Virus record (IMG/VR): IMGVR_UViG_3300009422_001936
Location: 1 to 23,104 of that record
Source: a virus
Reading direction: 5' to 3' (one strand)
Length of the DNA stretch: 23,104 bases
Shown here: one piece after another, positions 6,907 to 14,652 of the stretch
How positions within the stretch are numbered: the stretch's first letter is position 1
Layout: each line of letters begins with the position of its first letter
The notes under the pieces: model-generated
What the model saw: the letters and a program-made list of their open reading frames with translations, nothing else
What the model was told of the DNA's origin: nothing
The model's database searches: none
Made by a program: the position numbers and the translations under genes

Positions 6907-7656
6907 ATGCCCGGTTATATAAGAAATACAGTTGGAATAGGAAGCGCTAGTGGTGCTAATACTAGCTTAAACCTTATGGTCAACATAAAATTTAATGAAA
7001 GCGGTGGCGGTACTTATTCTCAAAATAAAGCAAATTCGGGTCCGGTTGGTTTAAAAAGGTGGTTCGAAACTTATGCAGTAACCCCGGCAATGGTTAAAGG
7101 AGCGTATACAAACGTTAAATGGTCTGAATTTAAAGGCTCAGCTATTTTTGGGTGTACTATATCAATAAGAAACGAAACTTATGAACGGTATGGCAGGAAT
7201 GATAATGGTGGTATTAGAATAACCCCTTTATTTGGTAGTGTGGATAGCAGTGGGGGTGGTAGTTTTACTGTTACAGTATTTACCGCTAAAGGGGGTTCGC
7301 AGGTCGCTTCCAGCACTAGTTCATCGGTCTTCACCATCGGCGGCACCGGCAGCGCCGGCTCTCCAGGAAGCTTTCCCGATAGTACGTATTATGTAACAGT
7401 TACGAATGTTCACGGTTCAGGGGCGTCTCCAGCATCAAATTCTTTCGGGTTTTATTGGAAATGTGCTTATAACTCTAAAACAGATGGGCAAATTAGATCC
7501 GACCCGGTTGACCCTAATTCATTTAATAGTTCAACTGGAGGCCAAACAATCATAACACCTCCAGCACGAACGAACCTAGGAGATTTTAGTGCTGGTATGA
7601 CAGTACTTTGTAAATCAAAGAGCTTCAGTGTTATACCTGCTGCTTCAACTCCATAA
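6907..7656 (+). CDS. Gly/Ser/Thr-rich virion appendage protein (fibre-like)
   Basis: This 249-aa protein is rich in Gly, Ser, Thr and aromatic beta-strand patterns (FTVTVFTAKGG, YYVTVTNVHGSGASP) and has no enzymatic motif. Such composition fits a beta-structured tail or head fibre, or a decoration protein. Two similar beta segments, around residues 115-145 and 155-185, suggest a repeated sandwich-like fold. It has no internal-protein tag, which suits an external virion part. A short patch in the middle uses C/G-ending codons unlike the rest of the window. It has its own late promoter and lies upstream of the accessory island; adsorption or decoration is inference. Confidence 0.55.
   Translation: MPGYIRNTVGIGSASGANTSLNLMVNIKFNESGGGTYSQNKANSGPVGLKRWFETYAVTPAMVKGAYTNVKWSEFKGSAIFGCTISIRNETYERYGRNDNGGIRITPLFGSVDSSGGGSFTVTVFTAKGGSQVASSTSSSVFTIGGTGSAGSPGSFPDSTYYVTVTNVHGSGASPASNSFGFYWKCAYNSKTDGQIRSDPVDPNSFNSSTGGQTIITPPARTNLGDFSAGMTVLCKSKSFSVIPAASTP
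7275..7385 (+). other. Local GC-rich patch inside the structural gene
   Basis: Codons here shift to GGC, ACC, AGC, GCC, GTC and TTC, encoding a Gly/Ser/Thr stretch (SVFTIGGTGSAGSPGSF), while the flanks use AT-ending codons. It is the clearest composition break in the window. It may be an acquired linker or a recombination patch. Confidence 0.6.
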
Positions 7657-7668
7657 CTTAATAAAAAA

Positions 7669-8370
7669 ATGTCATTAAATACCGAAGATAATATTGCAAT
7701 TCAAGTCTATGCCGATATTTTAAATAAAAATATCGGAAAAACATTATTCATTGAATATTTTGAAAATAACAATTTCTATATGCAACCGTTTGAAATTCTT
7801 CAAGAAGCTTCAAACTATAGAATACAAGTAAATAGGATATATGATAGTACAACTATTACTAAAGATTTGTCTAATATATCTAATATAACCATTTATAATG
7901 ATGAAATGACTCAGCGCCAAGTTGATGGAGTTTTAAATATAGATAAATTTCTTGATGACCCAGCATATCAAATGATTTTAAGCGGTTCAGATGATTATAT
8001 TGCTTTTCATGAGAAAAAGTTTTTATCTACTGACGCTTGTAATGTACCATTGGGACATATTTACCTTTCAATAAAATTAGGTTATAATAATTATAGTGAA
8101 GTTTTAAATGCTGATATTGCTGATTTAAAAACGAAGTGGACAGCCTTAATAACTGAACATAAGAATAAAGCGGTTGAAATTTTAACTGCTGAAAAAACCC
8201 AATGTCAGAATGATGGTAATACTGACGATGTTGAAGAAATCGAAGTTATACTGACCCTACTAAGCGACCTAACCTCTGAAATTGATGAGGAAATGGCAGA
8301 ATTGACCGATCGTGACAGTATTTTAAAATACTGGCCACCTTTACTACTACCGGCTCCAAGTTACTTATAG
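7669..8370 (+). CDS. Hypothetical protein with C-terminal coiled coil (233 aa)
   Basis: No family is recognised. The first half is a mixed alpha/beta domain beginning MSLNTEDNIAIQVYADIL; around residues 118-135 come KFLSTDACNVPLGHIYLSIK. From about residue 140 it is a long acidic helix with heptad-like spacing (LNADIADLKTKWTALITEHK, DVEEIEVILTLLSDLTSEID), ending in a proline/leucine tail (WPPLLLPAPSYL). It lies 12 nt after the fibre-like gene and 8 nt before the oxygenase gene, so probably in the same late transcript. A virion assembly or chaperone role for the fibre gene is possible from position only. Confidence 0.55.
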   Translation: MSLNTEDNIAIQVYADILNKNIGKTLFIEYFENNNFYMQPFEILQEASNYRIQVNRIYDSTTITKDLSNISNITIYNDEMTQRQVDGVLNIDKFLDDPAYQMILSGSDDYIAFHEKKFLSTDACNVPLGHIYLSIKLGYNNYSEVLNADIADLKTKWTALITEHKNKAVEILTAEKTQCQNDGNTDDVEEIEVILTLLSDLTSEIDEEMAELTDRDSILKYWPPLLLPAPSYL

Positions 8371-8378
8371 CATATTAA

Positions 8379-9629
8379 ATGCAAACAGCTCCACATGACG
8401 ATTTAAACGGTATAACTGTTGACCCGACAGGAGGGCCTCAAGGACCTTTTTTTACAAAAGATTTATCTTTATATGATGATGAGATAAATTGGAAACATAT
8501 ATGTAATGTTAATAAAGATATATGGTTAGACGATGAAAAACGTATAGATTATATAGAAATGTTTGGTTCTCTTAAAACTATAATATCTAAAGATCAATTA
8601 TTACAATATATAGGTAGAATAAGTTCGGATTTAAATTTTGAGTCTAAACATGGTTATCATAGTTACTACAAAGATAAATTAATAAATTTTAAAGAAGATA
8701 AAACCCCGTTTATACATTTTACTTTTGATAATGTTTTTAGTGAAAATGAAATAAACGAGGTAAAAGAACTTTTTAACACTCTAGATTTCAAGTCTGAAGA
8801 AAAGGAAGAGGTAAGACAGGTATATACCGTAAAACGTTTAGATTATAAAAACAATGAAATACTAACTAATATAGTAGATAAAATAGCTAATAGATCATCT
8901 ATACAAGAGTACAATAAATGGATATATAAAACAGCTAATAAAAGTGTAAAGGATGGTCTCCATTTAATTAGACTAGTAAAAGATTTTCCCGGTTATAATA
9001 ATCCTGTACATATGGATAAAAATAATTTATTAACCATGATGTTATTTTTAGATTTTGATAGGGAAGGTAATATAGGTACAGAACTATTAGATGAAAATAA
9101 AAATTTTGTTAAAGACACACCTTATGGTTTAAATTGCGGTTATGTATTTACCGATTCTTCTAATGAAAGTACATATCATTCATTTACTAAAAAAATAAAA
9201 AAGTGTCGTTATTCAATAATGTATAATATATATGAAAATGAAGAACAATATTTAGATATATATAATACCAATGATAAATGGGGAATTATTAATAAATTAA
9301 GACATTTAAATGAAATTAAGAAAAATTTATTTACGACTAATGAATTATCACCAAGTAGGGTTGACTGGAATAATGATAGAGCAATAAAACATAGAAAAGA
9401 AAAATCATTTACTGATAGATTTAATAAACAACAAGGGTGTATTAACTATAACAGCCTTTCTATTAAACAAGTTAATGAAATTATAGAAGATAAAAAATTA
9501 GATAATACTGGAGATTTCTTTAAAAAAATAAAAACTTTAAAACTATCTCGTAAGGAAGATACTGAAAAAGCAGAGTTAACTTGGAACCCTAACAATCCTG
9601 AAAATTATTTAAATACAAAAAATTTATGA
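8379..9629 (+). CDS. 2-oxoglutarate/Fe(II)-dependent oxygenase-like protein
   Basis: The 416-aa protein has the metal triad of the family: H211-M-D213 in NPVHMDKNN, a distal H267 in TYHSF, and R277 in KCRYSI, the expected 2-oxoglutarate-binding arginine ten residues later. Strand patterns between them (LTMMLFLDF, GYVFTDSS) fit the double-stranded beta helix. The N-terminal 120 residues are a separate domain with no clear match, and the C-terminal 125 are charged and helical. Such enzymes hydroxylate or oxidise proteins, nucleic acids or small molecules; the substrate here is unknown. It is at the upstream edge of the sugar island and may belong to it functionally. Its stop overlaps that of the convergent orphan gene. 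Confidence 0.65.
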   Translation: MQTAPHDDLNGITVDPTGGPQGPFFTKDLSLYDDEINWKHICNVNKDIWLDDEKRIDYIEMFGSLKTIISKDQLLQYIGRISSDLNFESKHGYHSYYKDKLINFKEDKTPFIHFTFDNVFSENEINEVKELFNTLDFKSEEKEEVRQVYTVKRLDYKNNEILTNIVDKIANRSSIQEYNKWIYKTANKSVKDGLHLIRLVKDFPGYNNPVHMDKNNLLTMMLFLDFDREGNIGTELLDENKNFVKDTPYGLNCGYVFTDSSNESTYHSFTKKIKKCRYSIMYNIYENEEQYLDIYNTNDKWGIINKLRHLNEIKKNLFTTNELSPSRVDWNNDRAIKHRKEKSFTDRFNKQQGCINYNSLSIKQVNEIIEDKKLDNTGDFFKKIKTLKLSRKEDTEKAELTWNPNNPENYLNTKNL

Positions 9630-10214
9630 TGGTTTATAAATAGCTACTTTATTTAAATCACCACTTTTACTATAGGTAACAAATACTCCATCTTTTGTAT
9701 ACCCTCCATTATCATTTAAAGATTTTATTATATTTGATCCACTTGGGTCAACATACTTATAAACTTTAAAGTTAAATTTATCTGCAAGTCCTTTTATAGT
9801 TGTTAGACTTACATCTGATATTTCATTATTACTATCACCCCTTGTTGCATATAATGCACTATTACTAAAATCATTTGTATCTTTGGCTATCATAACATTT
9901 ACAAAACCTTTTTCATATATTGACTTTAAATTATTATTTTTTAAAATATCAAGTATATCATTTGTGTTTCTAAATAACCTACCATGGGTGGTTAAAATAG
10001 AAGCTTTTTCATGATTACCATCACGTAAGTATATATCTGTCCCATTAATCCAAAAACAATATATTTTTAAACTTTTATTTAATATACCATATCTTTTAAC
10101 TTCCCACGGTCTTACCTTACTATCCGGAATATACCATTTTTGCCCACTATCGTTTTGACAGTAAAATAAATTAGATTTTGTTTTTTTTATATCAGCTAAC
10201 TCAATACGTACCAT
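9624..10214 (-). CDS. Minus-strand orphan protein (196 aa)
   Basis: Function unknown. The product starts MVRIELADIKKTKSNLFYCQ and looks like a soluble alpha/beta protein with a beta-rich first half (QKWYIPDSKVRPWEVKRYG, KIYCFWINGTDIYLRDG) and a C-terminal domain with IKGLADKFNFKVYKYVDPSG. No membrane helix or signal peptide is seen. The gene points against all its neighbours and has a tandem TATAAATA promoter just upstream; its stop overlaps the oxygenase stop. This layout resembles a moron, an added independent gene. Confidence 0.6.
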   Translation of the reverse strand: MVRIELADIKKTKSNLFYCQNDSGQKWYIPDSKVRPWEVKRYGILNKSLKIYCFWINGTDIYLRDGNHEKASILTTHGRLFRNTNDILDILKNNNLKSIYEKGFVNVMIAKDTNDFSNSALYATRGDSNNEISDVSLTTIKGLADKFNFKVYKYVDPSGSNIIKSLNDNGGYTKDGVFVTYSKSGDLNKVAIYKPS

Positions 10215-10216
10215 TA

Positions 10217-10230
10217 TATTTATATTTATA
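10217..10230 (-). promoter_or_regulatory. Tandem overlapping late promoters (two TATAAATA)
   Basis: On the minus strand, two exact TATAAATA octamers overlap by two bases (10223-10230 and 10217-10224). They end 8 and 2 nt before the orphan gene's ATG. The exact consensus and position make this the strongest promoter call in the window. The first copy would place transcription start about 3 nt before the ATG. Confidence 0.65.
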
Positions 10231-10255
10231 AAAAATTGATAATTCTCCTTTTTAA

Positions 10256-10263
10256 ATTAAATA
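10256..10263 (+). promoter_or_regulatory. Late promoter octamer (ATTAAATA) before the sugar operon
   Basis: ATTAAATA plus the 5-nt spacer AGTCT precedes the ATG at 10269, the first gene of the sugar operon. It faces away from the tandem promoter of the minus-strand orphan. If used, it would make the cassette a late transcript. Confidence 0.45.
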
Positions 10264-10268
10264 AGTCT

Positions 10269-11063
10269 ATGTGTAAAGTTAATCTCGTTTGTAGTGTGAA
10301 TGAAAAATATTTACCATTAATTAATGTTTTTTTAAAATCGATAGAAATAAACAGTGCAAACACATTTGATAAAATTATTATTAGATGTATTGGCTTTGAT
10401 CCAGACTTTTCAAAATTAAATTTAAATATTATAAAAATAATAGATAATAAAAACCTTTCTAAAAAGAAAAATATGTTATCTAAAGAAGGGGAATATGTCA
10501 ATGATACTCTACTTGAAGGTTTACAAAAAAGTAAAATAGGTATTAGAGCTGGTAGATGGCTTTATAGTGAAGAGATAGCTTACTGTTCTAATAGTAAAGT
10601 GTTGACTATCAATGATACACTACAAAAATATAATTTACCTGTATTATATAGTGATGTTGATACCATAGTTAAAGGTAATTTAAATGACCTTATTAATAAT
10701 ATAAACGAAAATGATATTTGCGTAGTAGAAGATGAACCATATACCGAACAACATAAAGGTTCAAAGCGTTTACAAGGTCATACCAAACTATACCAAGGAG
10801 GATTTATCTCATTTAATAATAATACAAAGGTTAAAAAATTCGTCGAAAAATGGTCAGATATGGTAATTAAAAATTATACAGATTGGGATGCTGATGAAAA
10901 GTATTTTTACGATGTATTGCAGGAAAATAAATTAAACGTGTTTAACTTAGATAAAACGTTTAAAGATGAAGATTTAAATAGAGAATCAATAGTATGGTCA
11001 GGAGCCGGTACAACAAAATTTTGTGATGATAGATATATTAAAGAGTATAACAGGTATAGATAA
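10269..11063 (+). CDS. DxD glycosyltransferase, paralogue 1 (GT-A, GT8-like)
   Basis: The start at ATG 10269 is chosen over an upstream TTG at 10236 because of the promoter spacing and because paralogues start at the same place. The 264-aa protein begins with the Rossmann-like strand VNLVCSVNEKYLPLINVFLKS. YSEEIAYCSN at residues 99-108 is the family signature. D129-V-D131 in LYSDVDTIVKG is the DxD that binds the metal and nucleotide-sugar, and YQGGFISFNN fits the acceptor strand. W-x-A-D near 215 and a terminal VWSGAGTTKF (243-252) complete it. The donor is unknown. It overlaps the next paralogue by 38 nt. Confidence 0.7.
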   Translation: MCKVNLVCSVNEKYLPLINVFLKSIEINSANTFDKIIIRCIGFDPDFSKLNLNIIKIIDNKNLSKKKNMLSKEGEYVNDTLLEGLQKSKIGIRAGRWLYSEEIAYCSNSKVLTINDTLQKYNLPVLYSDVDTIVKGNLNDLINNINENDICVVEDEPYTEQHKGSKRLQGHTKLYQGGFISFNNNTKVKKFVEKWSDMVIKNYTDWDADEKYFYDVLQENKLNVFNLDKTFKDEDLNRESIVWSGAGTTKFCDDRYIKEYNRYR

Positions 11064-11874
11064 AAATCTAGTTTTAATATGTACTAGTAATGAACGGTAT
11101 ATTAAACCAACCCGGGCTTTTTTAAATAGTATAATTAAAAATTCCCCAAAAGTAAATGTATTAGTGAGATTAGTAAATGTAAAACAAGATACTATTACCG
11201 GTTTAAAGGCTACATATAATGATTATAATATATATTTTTATATAGATAATACCCCTCTTTGTGATAAAAGAAACATTGTAAATAAAACAGAGACTTTTGA
11301 TAAATCAGCTATTCAGCTTATGCGTAAAAGTACAGCTGATTTTAAAGGGGTTGGTTGGTTATATTCAGAAGAAGCAGCATATTGTTCAAATATTAAGTAC
11401 AATACTATAAATCAGCTGTTAGAATATGGTATAAAGTGTGTAGTATATATGGACGTAGATACAATTGTACGTAAGGATATATATAATATACAAGATACTA
11501 TCAATACCTATGATTTGGCTATGTATATTTGCCCTAATGAACACCTAAAGACGAGTACCCAATATGGAGAAAAATATATAGGCTGGCATGCAGGTATAAT
11601 TATAAGTAATAATACTATGTTAAGTGTAGATTTTTTAAAGGATGTTGAAAAACGAGTTAGTAATAATATGTATGATATAGAAGCTGATGAAGATGAGTTT
11701 GATCATGTTTTTTATCAAAAAAAATATAATAATAAAATTAAAATAAACTCTTTAACCAAATACTACAAAGATAATGGACCTGAATTTAATGTAAAAAATG
11801 CTGTATGGAGTGGTCAAAACGTAGCAAAAGTTGATAACGAAAAATATATAAATGAATATTCTAAATACATCTAG
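11026..11874 (+). CDS. DxD glycosyltransferase, paralogue 2
   Basis: The 282-aa protein starts at ATG 11026, inside the end of paralogue 1; the first 14 residues are probably unstructured and the domain proper begins at NLVLICTSNERYIKPTRAFL. It carries YSEEAAYCSN (113-122), D143-V-D145 in YMDVDTIVRK, WHAGIIISNN, and a terminal VWSGQNVAKVDNEKYINEY. Its residues match the consensus of the five copies best. Role: transfer of a sugar from an activated donor to an unknown acceptor in the cytoplasm, as no membrane anchor is seen. It overlaps the radical SAM gene by 23 nt, consistent with coupled expression. Confidence 0.7.
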   Translation: MIDILKSITGIDKNLVLICTSNERYIKPTRAFLNSIIKNSPKVNVLVRLVNVKQDTITGLKATYNDYNIYFYIDNTPLCDKRNIVNKTETFDKSAIQLMRKSTADFKGVGWLYSEEAAYCSNIKYNTINQLLEYGIKCVVYMDVDTIVRKDIYNIQDTINTYDLAMYICPNEHLKTSTQYGEKYIGWHAGIIISNNTMLSVDFLKDVEKRVSNNMYDIEADEDEFDHVFYQKKYNNKIKINSLTKYYKDNGPEFNVKNAVWSGQNVAKVDNEKYINEYSKYI

Positions 11875-12859
11875 ATTAAAAAACACTCTATGGGGTGAAG
11901 TTAAATATAAAGATTTTGGGCAACATTTTGACGTCGGAAACGTGCATCATCGTGATACTGCGTTATATATAAACATTTCAGATAAATGCCCGTTAGATTG
12001 CCATTTTTGTAGAAACTCAATAGATGATGATTACTTAAAAGGTAACTCTAAGATAATGTCTACCGAGGTATTTAAAAAGGTAATAGATAAAAGTACTGAT
12101 TACGGTATATGGTATTATTCTTTAATGTGTTTATTTGGTGAACCTTTTTTAGATAAAGATATTCTCACCAAGTTAAATTATATGGAAGACCACCCTGTGG
12201 TTAAATCATTCAATATACCATCAAATATTATACCTTTAAAGAAAAATACTTTTGATAAAATGTCTAAGTTAAAAAAGTGTTTATTAAAAGTTAGTGTATA
12301 CGGCCATGATGAAGAAACTTATAGTAACTTTACTAAAAAGAAAAATATGTTTGAAAAAATGTATAATAATCTTTCCTATATACATGAAAAAATGAAAAAC
12401 GGTAACTGTAATATGAAAGTTACCGTAATGATGAAAAACCAAAAGTTTGATAATGATTACCCTAAAGGTAAAATGTCTATATTATTGAATAAGTTAAATT
12501 TATTACCTAATGTAAGGATTGACAGTTATGAAGTTTATACATCAAATAGAACTATAGTAGATAAACAACTAATGTCTGAAGTAGAGGTTAAAAGAGGTAT
12601 ATGTACTAGATCAATTGTTGGTATTGTATTTCCTAATGGTGACGTAGGTTTCTGTTCTTTTTGCGATATATATAGAAAGCATGTAATGGGTAATATTTTA
12701 ACACAAAGTTTTGAAGAGATATATGAAAATCCTAACGGATTATATAGTATATTACATAATAATATGAAAATAAATCTTTATAATTCAGTTTGCAGTAAGT
12801 GTGATTTTTTCTCACCTATTACTCCTGAAACTGAAAAAAAATTAAAATATCTTAGGTAA
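11852..12859 (+). CDS. Radical SAM enzyme with SPASM-type C-terminus, copy 1
   Basis: In 335 aa, C46-P-L-D-C50-H-F-C53 is the CxxxCxxC motif that holds the SAM-binding [4Fe-4S] cluster, inside NISDKCPLDCHFCRNS. A TIM-barrel pattern follows, with LMCLFGEPFLDKD as the GGE-like strand. The C-terminus has C-x13-GDVGFCSFC, then GNILTQSFEEIY and CSKC, matching a SPASM/Twitch domain with auxiliary clusters. Such enzymes oxidise or modify peptides or amino-cyclitols (for example BtrN in butirosin biosynthesis). No precursor peptide was found nearby, so a sugar substrate is more likely here. It sits between glycosyltransferase copies 2 and 3. Confidence 0.75.
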   Translation: MNILNTSRLKNTLWGEVKYKDFGQHFDVGNVHHRDTALYINISDKCPLDCHFCRNSIDDDYLKGNSKIMSTEVFKKVIDKSTDYGIWYYSLMCLFGEPFLDKDILTKLNYMEDHPVVKSFNIPSNIIPLKKNTFDKMSKLKKCLLKVSVYGHDEETYSNFTKKKNMFEKMYNNLSYIHEKMKNGNCNMKVTVMMKNQKFDNDYPKGKMSILLNKLNLLPNVRIDSYEVYTSNRTIVDKQLMSEVEVKRGICTRSIVGIVFPNGDVGFCSFCDIYRKHVMGNILTQSFEEIYENPNGLYSILHNNMKINLYNSVCSKCDFFSPITPETEKKLKYLR

Positions 12860-12868
12860 TTTAATCGT

Positions 12869-13642
12869 ATGAATGATATTATATTATGCTGCACTAGCAA
12901 CGGCAAAGGTAAATATATAAAATATTTAAAATGCTTATTGCAATCTATAAAGGTAAATACACCTGATTTAAAGGTTCATGTTAGATTGGTAAACTGCGAT
13001 AAAAAAACACATACAGAAATTAAAAAATATAAAAATATTATTTTACAAAAAGATGAATTTAACAAAAAAAATAAAATTCATGTTAGTACATTAGGCCCAC
13101 ATTTAAATAAAAGTGTTTTATATTTACTTTCTAAGTATAGAAATGAAGTATGGGGGTTATATGATACAGAAGCTTTCTATACATGTATGGTTAAATATAA
13201 TACTATTTCTAATTTATTAAATGATTATAAAACTGTTGTATATGTTGATGTTGATACAGTTGTTAGAAAAAATATATTAAAACATATAAATGAAATCCAA
13301 GGGTGTGATATTGGATTATATTTTGATAAAAAAGAAATAAATTTCCCGCACCCAGGTTTAATTATTGCTAATAAAAGTAAAAAAATGATAAACTTAATGA
13401 AATATATGGACGACCATTTTAGTAAATGTATTGAAACAGGTAATGTGAAAGTTGAATTAGGGGATGGCGACTTACTATTTAAAACAATACAAGAAAAAAA
13501 TATTAATTATTCCCGCTTAACATTAAAATGGAAAGATGAAGGTTATAATTTTAACAATAAATCATTAATGTGGTCAGGTCGGTCAGAGAGAAAAACAAAA
13601 AATGAAATATATATTAATGAGTACAAAAAATATAGTATATGA
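12869..13642 (+). CDS. DxD glycosyltransferase, paralogue 3
   Basis: The 257-aa protein starts NDIILCCTSNGKGKYIKYL. It has D127-V-D129 in YVDVDTVVRKN, HPGLIIANKS, a long KWKDEGYNF, and MWSGRSERKTKNEIYINEYKKY at the end. The signature motif is altered: YDTEAFYTCM replaces YSEEAAYCSN, keeping the second glutamate and the cysteine but losing the S-E and the final Asn. It may use a different donor or acceptor. It lies between the two radical SAM genes and overlaps the second by 4 nt (ATGA). Confidence 0.7.
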   Translation: MNDIILCCTSNGKGKYIKYLKCLLQSIKVNTPDLKVHVRLVNCDKKTHTEIKKYKNIILQKDEFNKKNKIHVSTLGPHLNKSVLYLLSKYRNEVWGLYDTEAFYTCMVKYNTISNLLNDYKTVVYVDVDTVVRKNILKHINEIQGCDIGLYFDKKEINFPHPGLIIANKSKKMINLMKYMDDHFSKCIETGNVKVELGDGDLLFKTIQEKNINYSRLTLKWKDEGYNFNNKSLMWSGRSERKTKNEIYINEYKKYSI

Positions 13643-14652
13643 AAATTGAAGACGAAATAAAATTTATAAAAATAAAACACAAATACCTTAAAGAAAATGT
13701 AATTGTTGATAGAAAACCTGCGTTTAAATTTGATGTTTCTATTAATGGTTCAGAATCTTTAGGTAAGATGATAAACATTCAAGCTAGTAGTTCATGTCAG
13801 CTTAAATGTAAAGGGTGTCGAGGTAGCTTTGATGATAAATTTTTAAAAGAAGTTGGTAAAAATTCTTTTATTGAAGATAGTATTTTTAAAACTATTGTTA
13901 AAAAATGTATACAATCAGGTATACAGTATGTAGAACTAACCCCGGCTATTGGTGATCCATTTTTAGATAAAAATATAGAAAATAAAATAAATTACTTAAC
14001 TAGTTTACCGGAGATTAAATTAATAATATTAACTACTAATCTATTAAAGTTTGATAGTGAACTATTTAAAAGATTATTAAAAAATGATAAAGTATTTTTA
14101 AATGTTAGTGTATATGGAATTGATGAAAAAACCTATGAGGATGAAACAGGTAGAAATTTATTTAACAAGTTTTTTAAGAACTTTAAAACTTTATATACTT
14201 TAATAAAAGAAGAAGAAAAGATAAAATCTTTCGTACAATTAACTAATAGAACCTCATTTATGTTAGATGATGATTTTCCAAAGTGTGATGTACTGTATTT
14301 AATTGATTTATATACTCGGATAAAAAATGTTAGATTAGACAGTTCTGAAATTTTTAATATAAACCGAGCTGGTAGTGTTGATAGAGATGATCTTAATTTT
14401 GCAAAAGGTAATAAAGATATTAAACGTAGTGGTCTTTGCCCGCATGGTCCTGGTCTAGGGGGAGGTATTTTACCTAACGGTGATGTATTATTCTGTCCTT
14501 TTAATGATATATATAGAACAGGTGTTGTTGGTAATATATTTAAAGAATCTTTAACTGATATTTATAAAGGAGATAAATTTCAAGAGATAGTTGAAAATCA
14601 TAACAATAACATATATAATGGTATATGTGCAAAGTGTAATGAAACCTGGTAA
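13639..14652 (+). CDS. Radical SAM enzyme with SPASM-type C-terminus, copy 2
   Basis: In 337 aa, C53-Q-L-K-C57-K-G-C60 is the CxxxCxxC motif. The region after it (VELTPAIGDPFLDKNIE) parallels copy 1. The tail has CPHGPGLGGGILPNGDVLFC, PFNDIYRTG, GNIFKESLTDIY and CAKC, so SPASM-type cysteines are kept. Copy 1 and copy 2 align over their length in motif order (DDD/YLKG, VSVYGxDExTY, PNGDV) but differ clearly in sequence, so the pair is an old duplication or two related enzymes. Two such enzymes suggest two oxidation or epimerisation steps on the product. Start by ATGA overlap with paralogue 3. Confidence 0.75.
   Translation: MKIEDEIKFIKIKHKYLKENVIVDRKPAFKFDVSINGSESLGKMINIQASSSCQLKCKGCRGSFDDKFLKEVGKNSFIEDSIFKTIVKKCIQSGIQYVELTPAIGDPFLDKNIENKINYLTSLPEIKLIILTTNLLKFDSELFKRLLKNDKVFLNVSVYGIDEKTYEDETGRNLFNKFFKNFKTLYTLIKEEEKIKSFVQLTNRTSFMLDDDFPKCDVLYLIDLYTRIKNVRLDSSEIFNINRAGSVDRDDLNFAKGNKDIKRSGLCPHGPGLGGGILPNGDVLFCPFNDIYRTGVVGNIFKESLTDIYKGDKFQEIVENHNNNIYNGICAKCNETW

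Noticed and set aside
10226-10501. Minus-strand ORF opposite glycosyltransferase 1
   Set aside because: Shadow frame with low-complexity Phe/Ile/Leu content; the plus strand carries a clear glycosyltransferase.
14591-14638. Longer start for the amidinotransferase
   Set aside because: The extra residues read the preceding radical SAM gene in another frame; the ATG at 14639 is followed directly by the family N-terminus.
11852-14652. RiPP maturation cluster based on the two SPASM radical SAM proteins
   Set aside because: No precursor-like small ORF or RiPP recognition element domain is apparent near them, and the neighbours are sugar enzymes.
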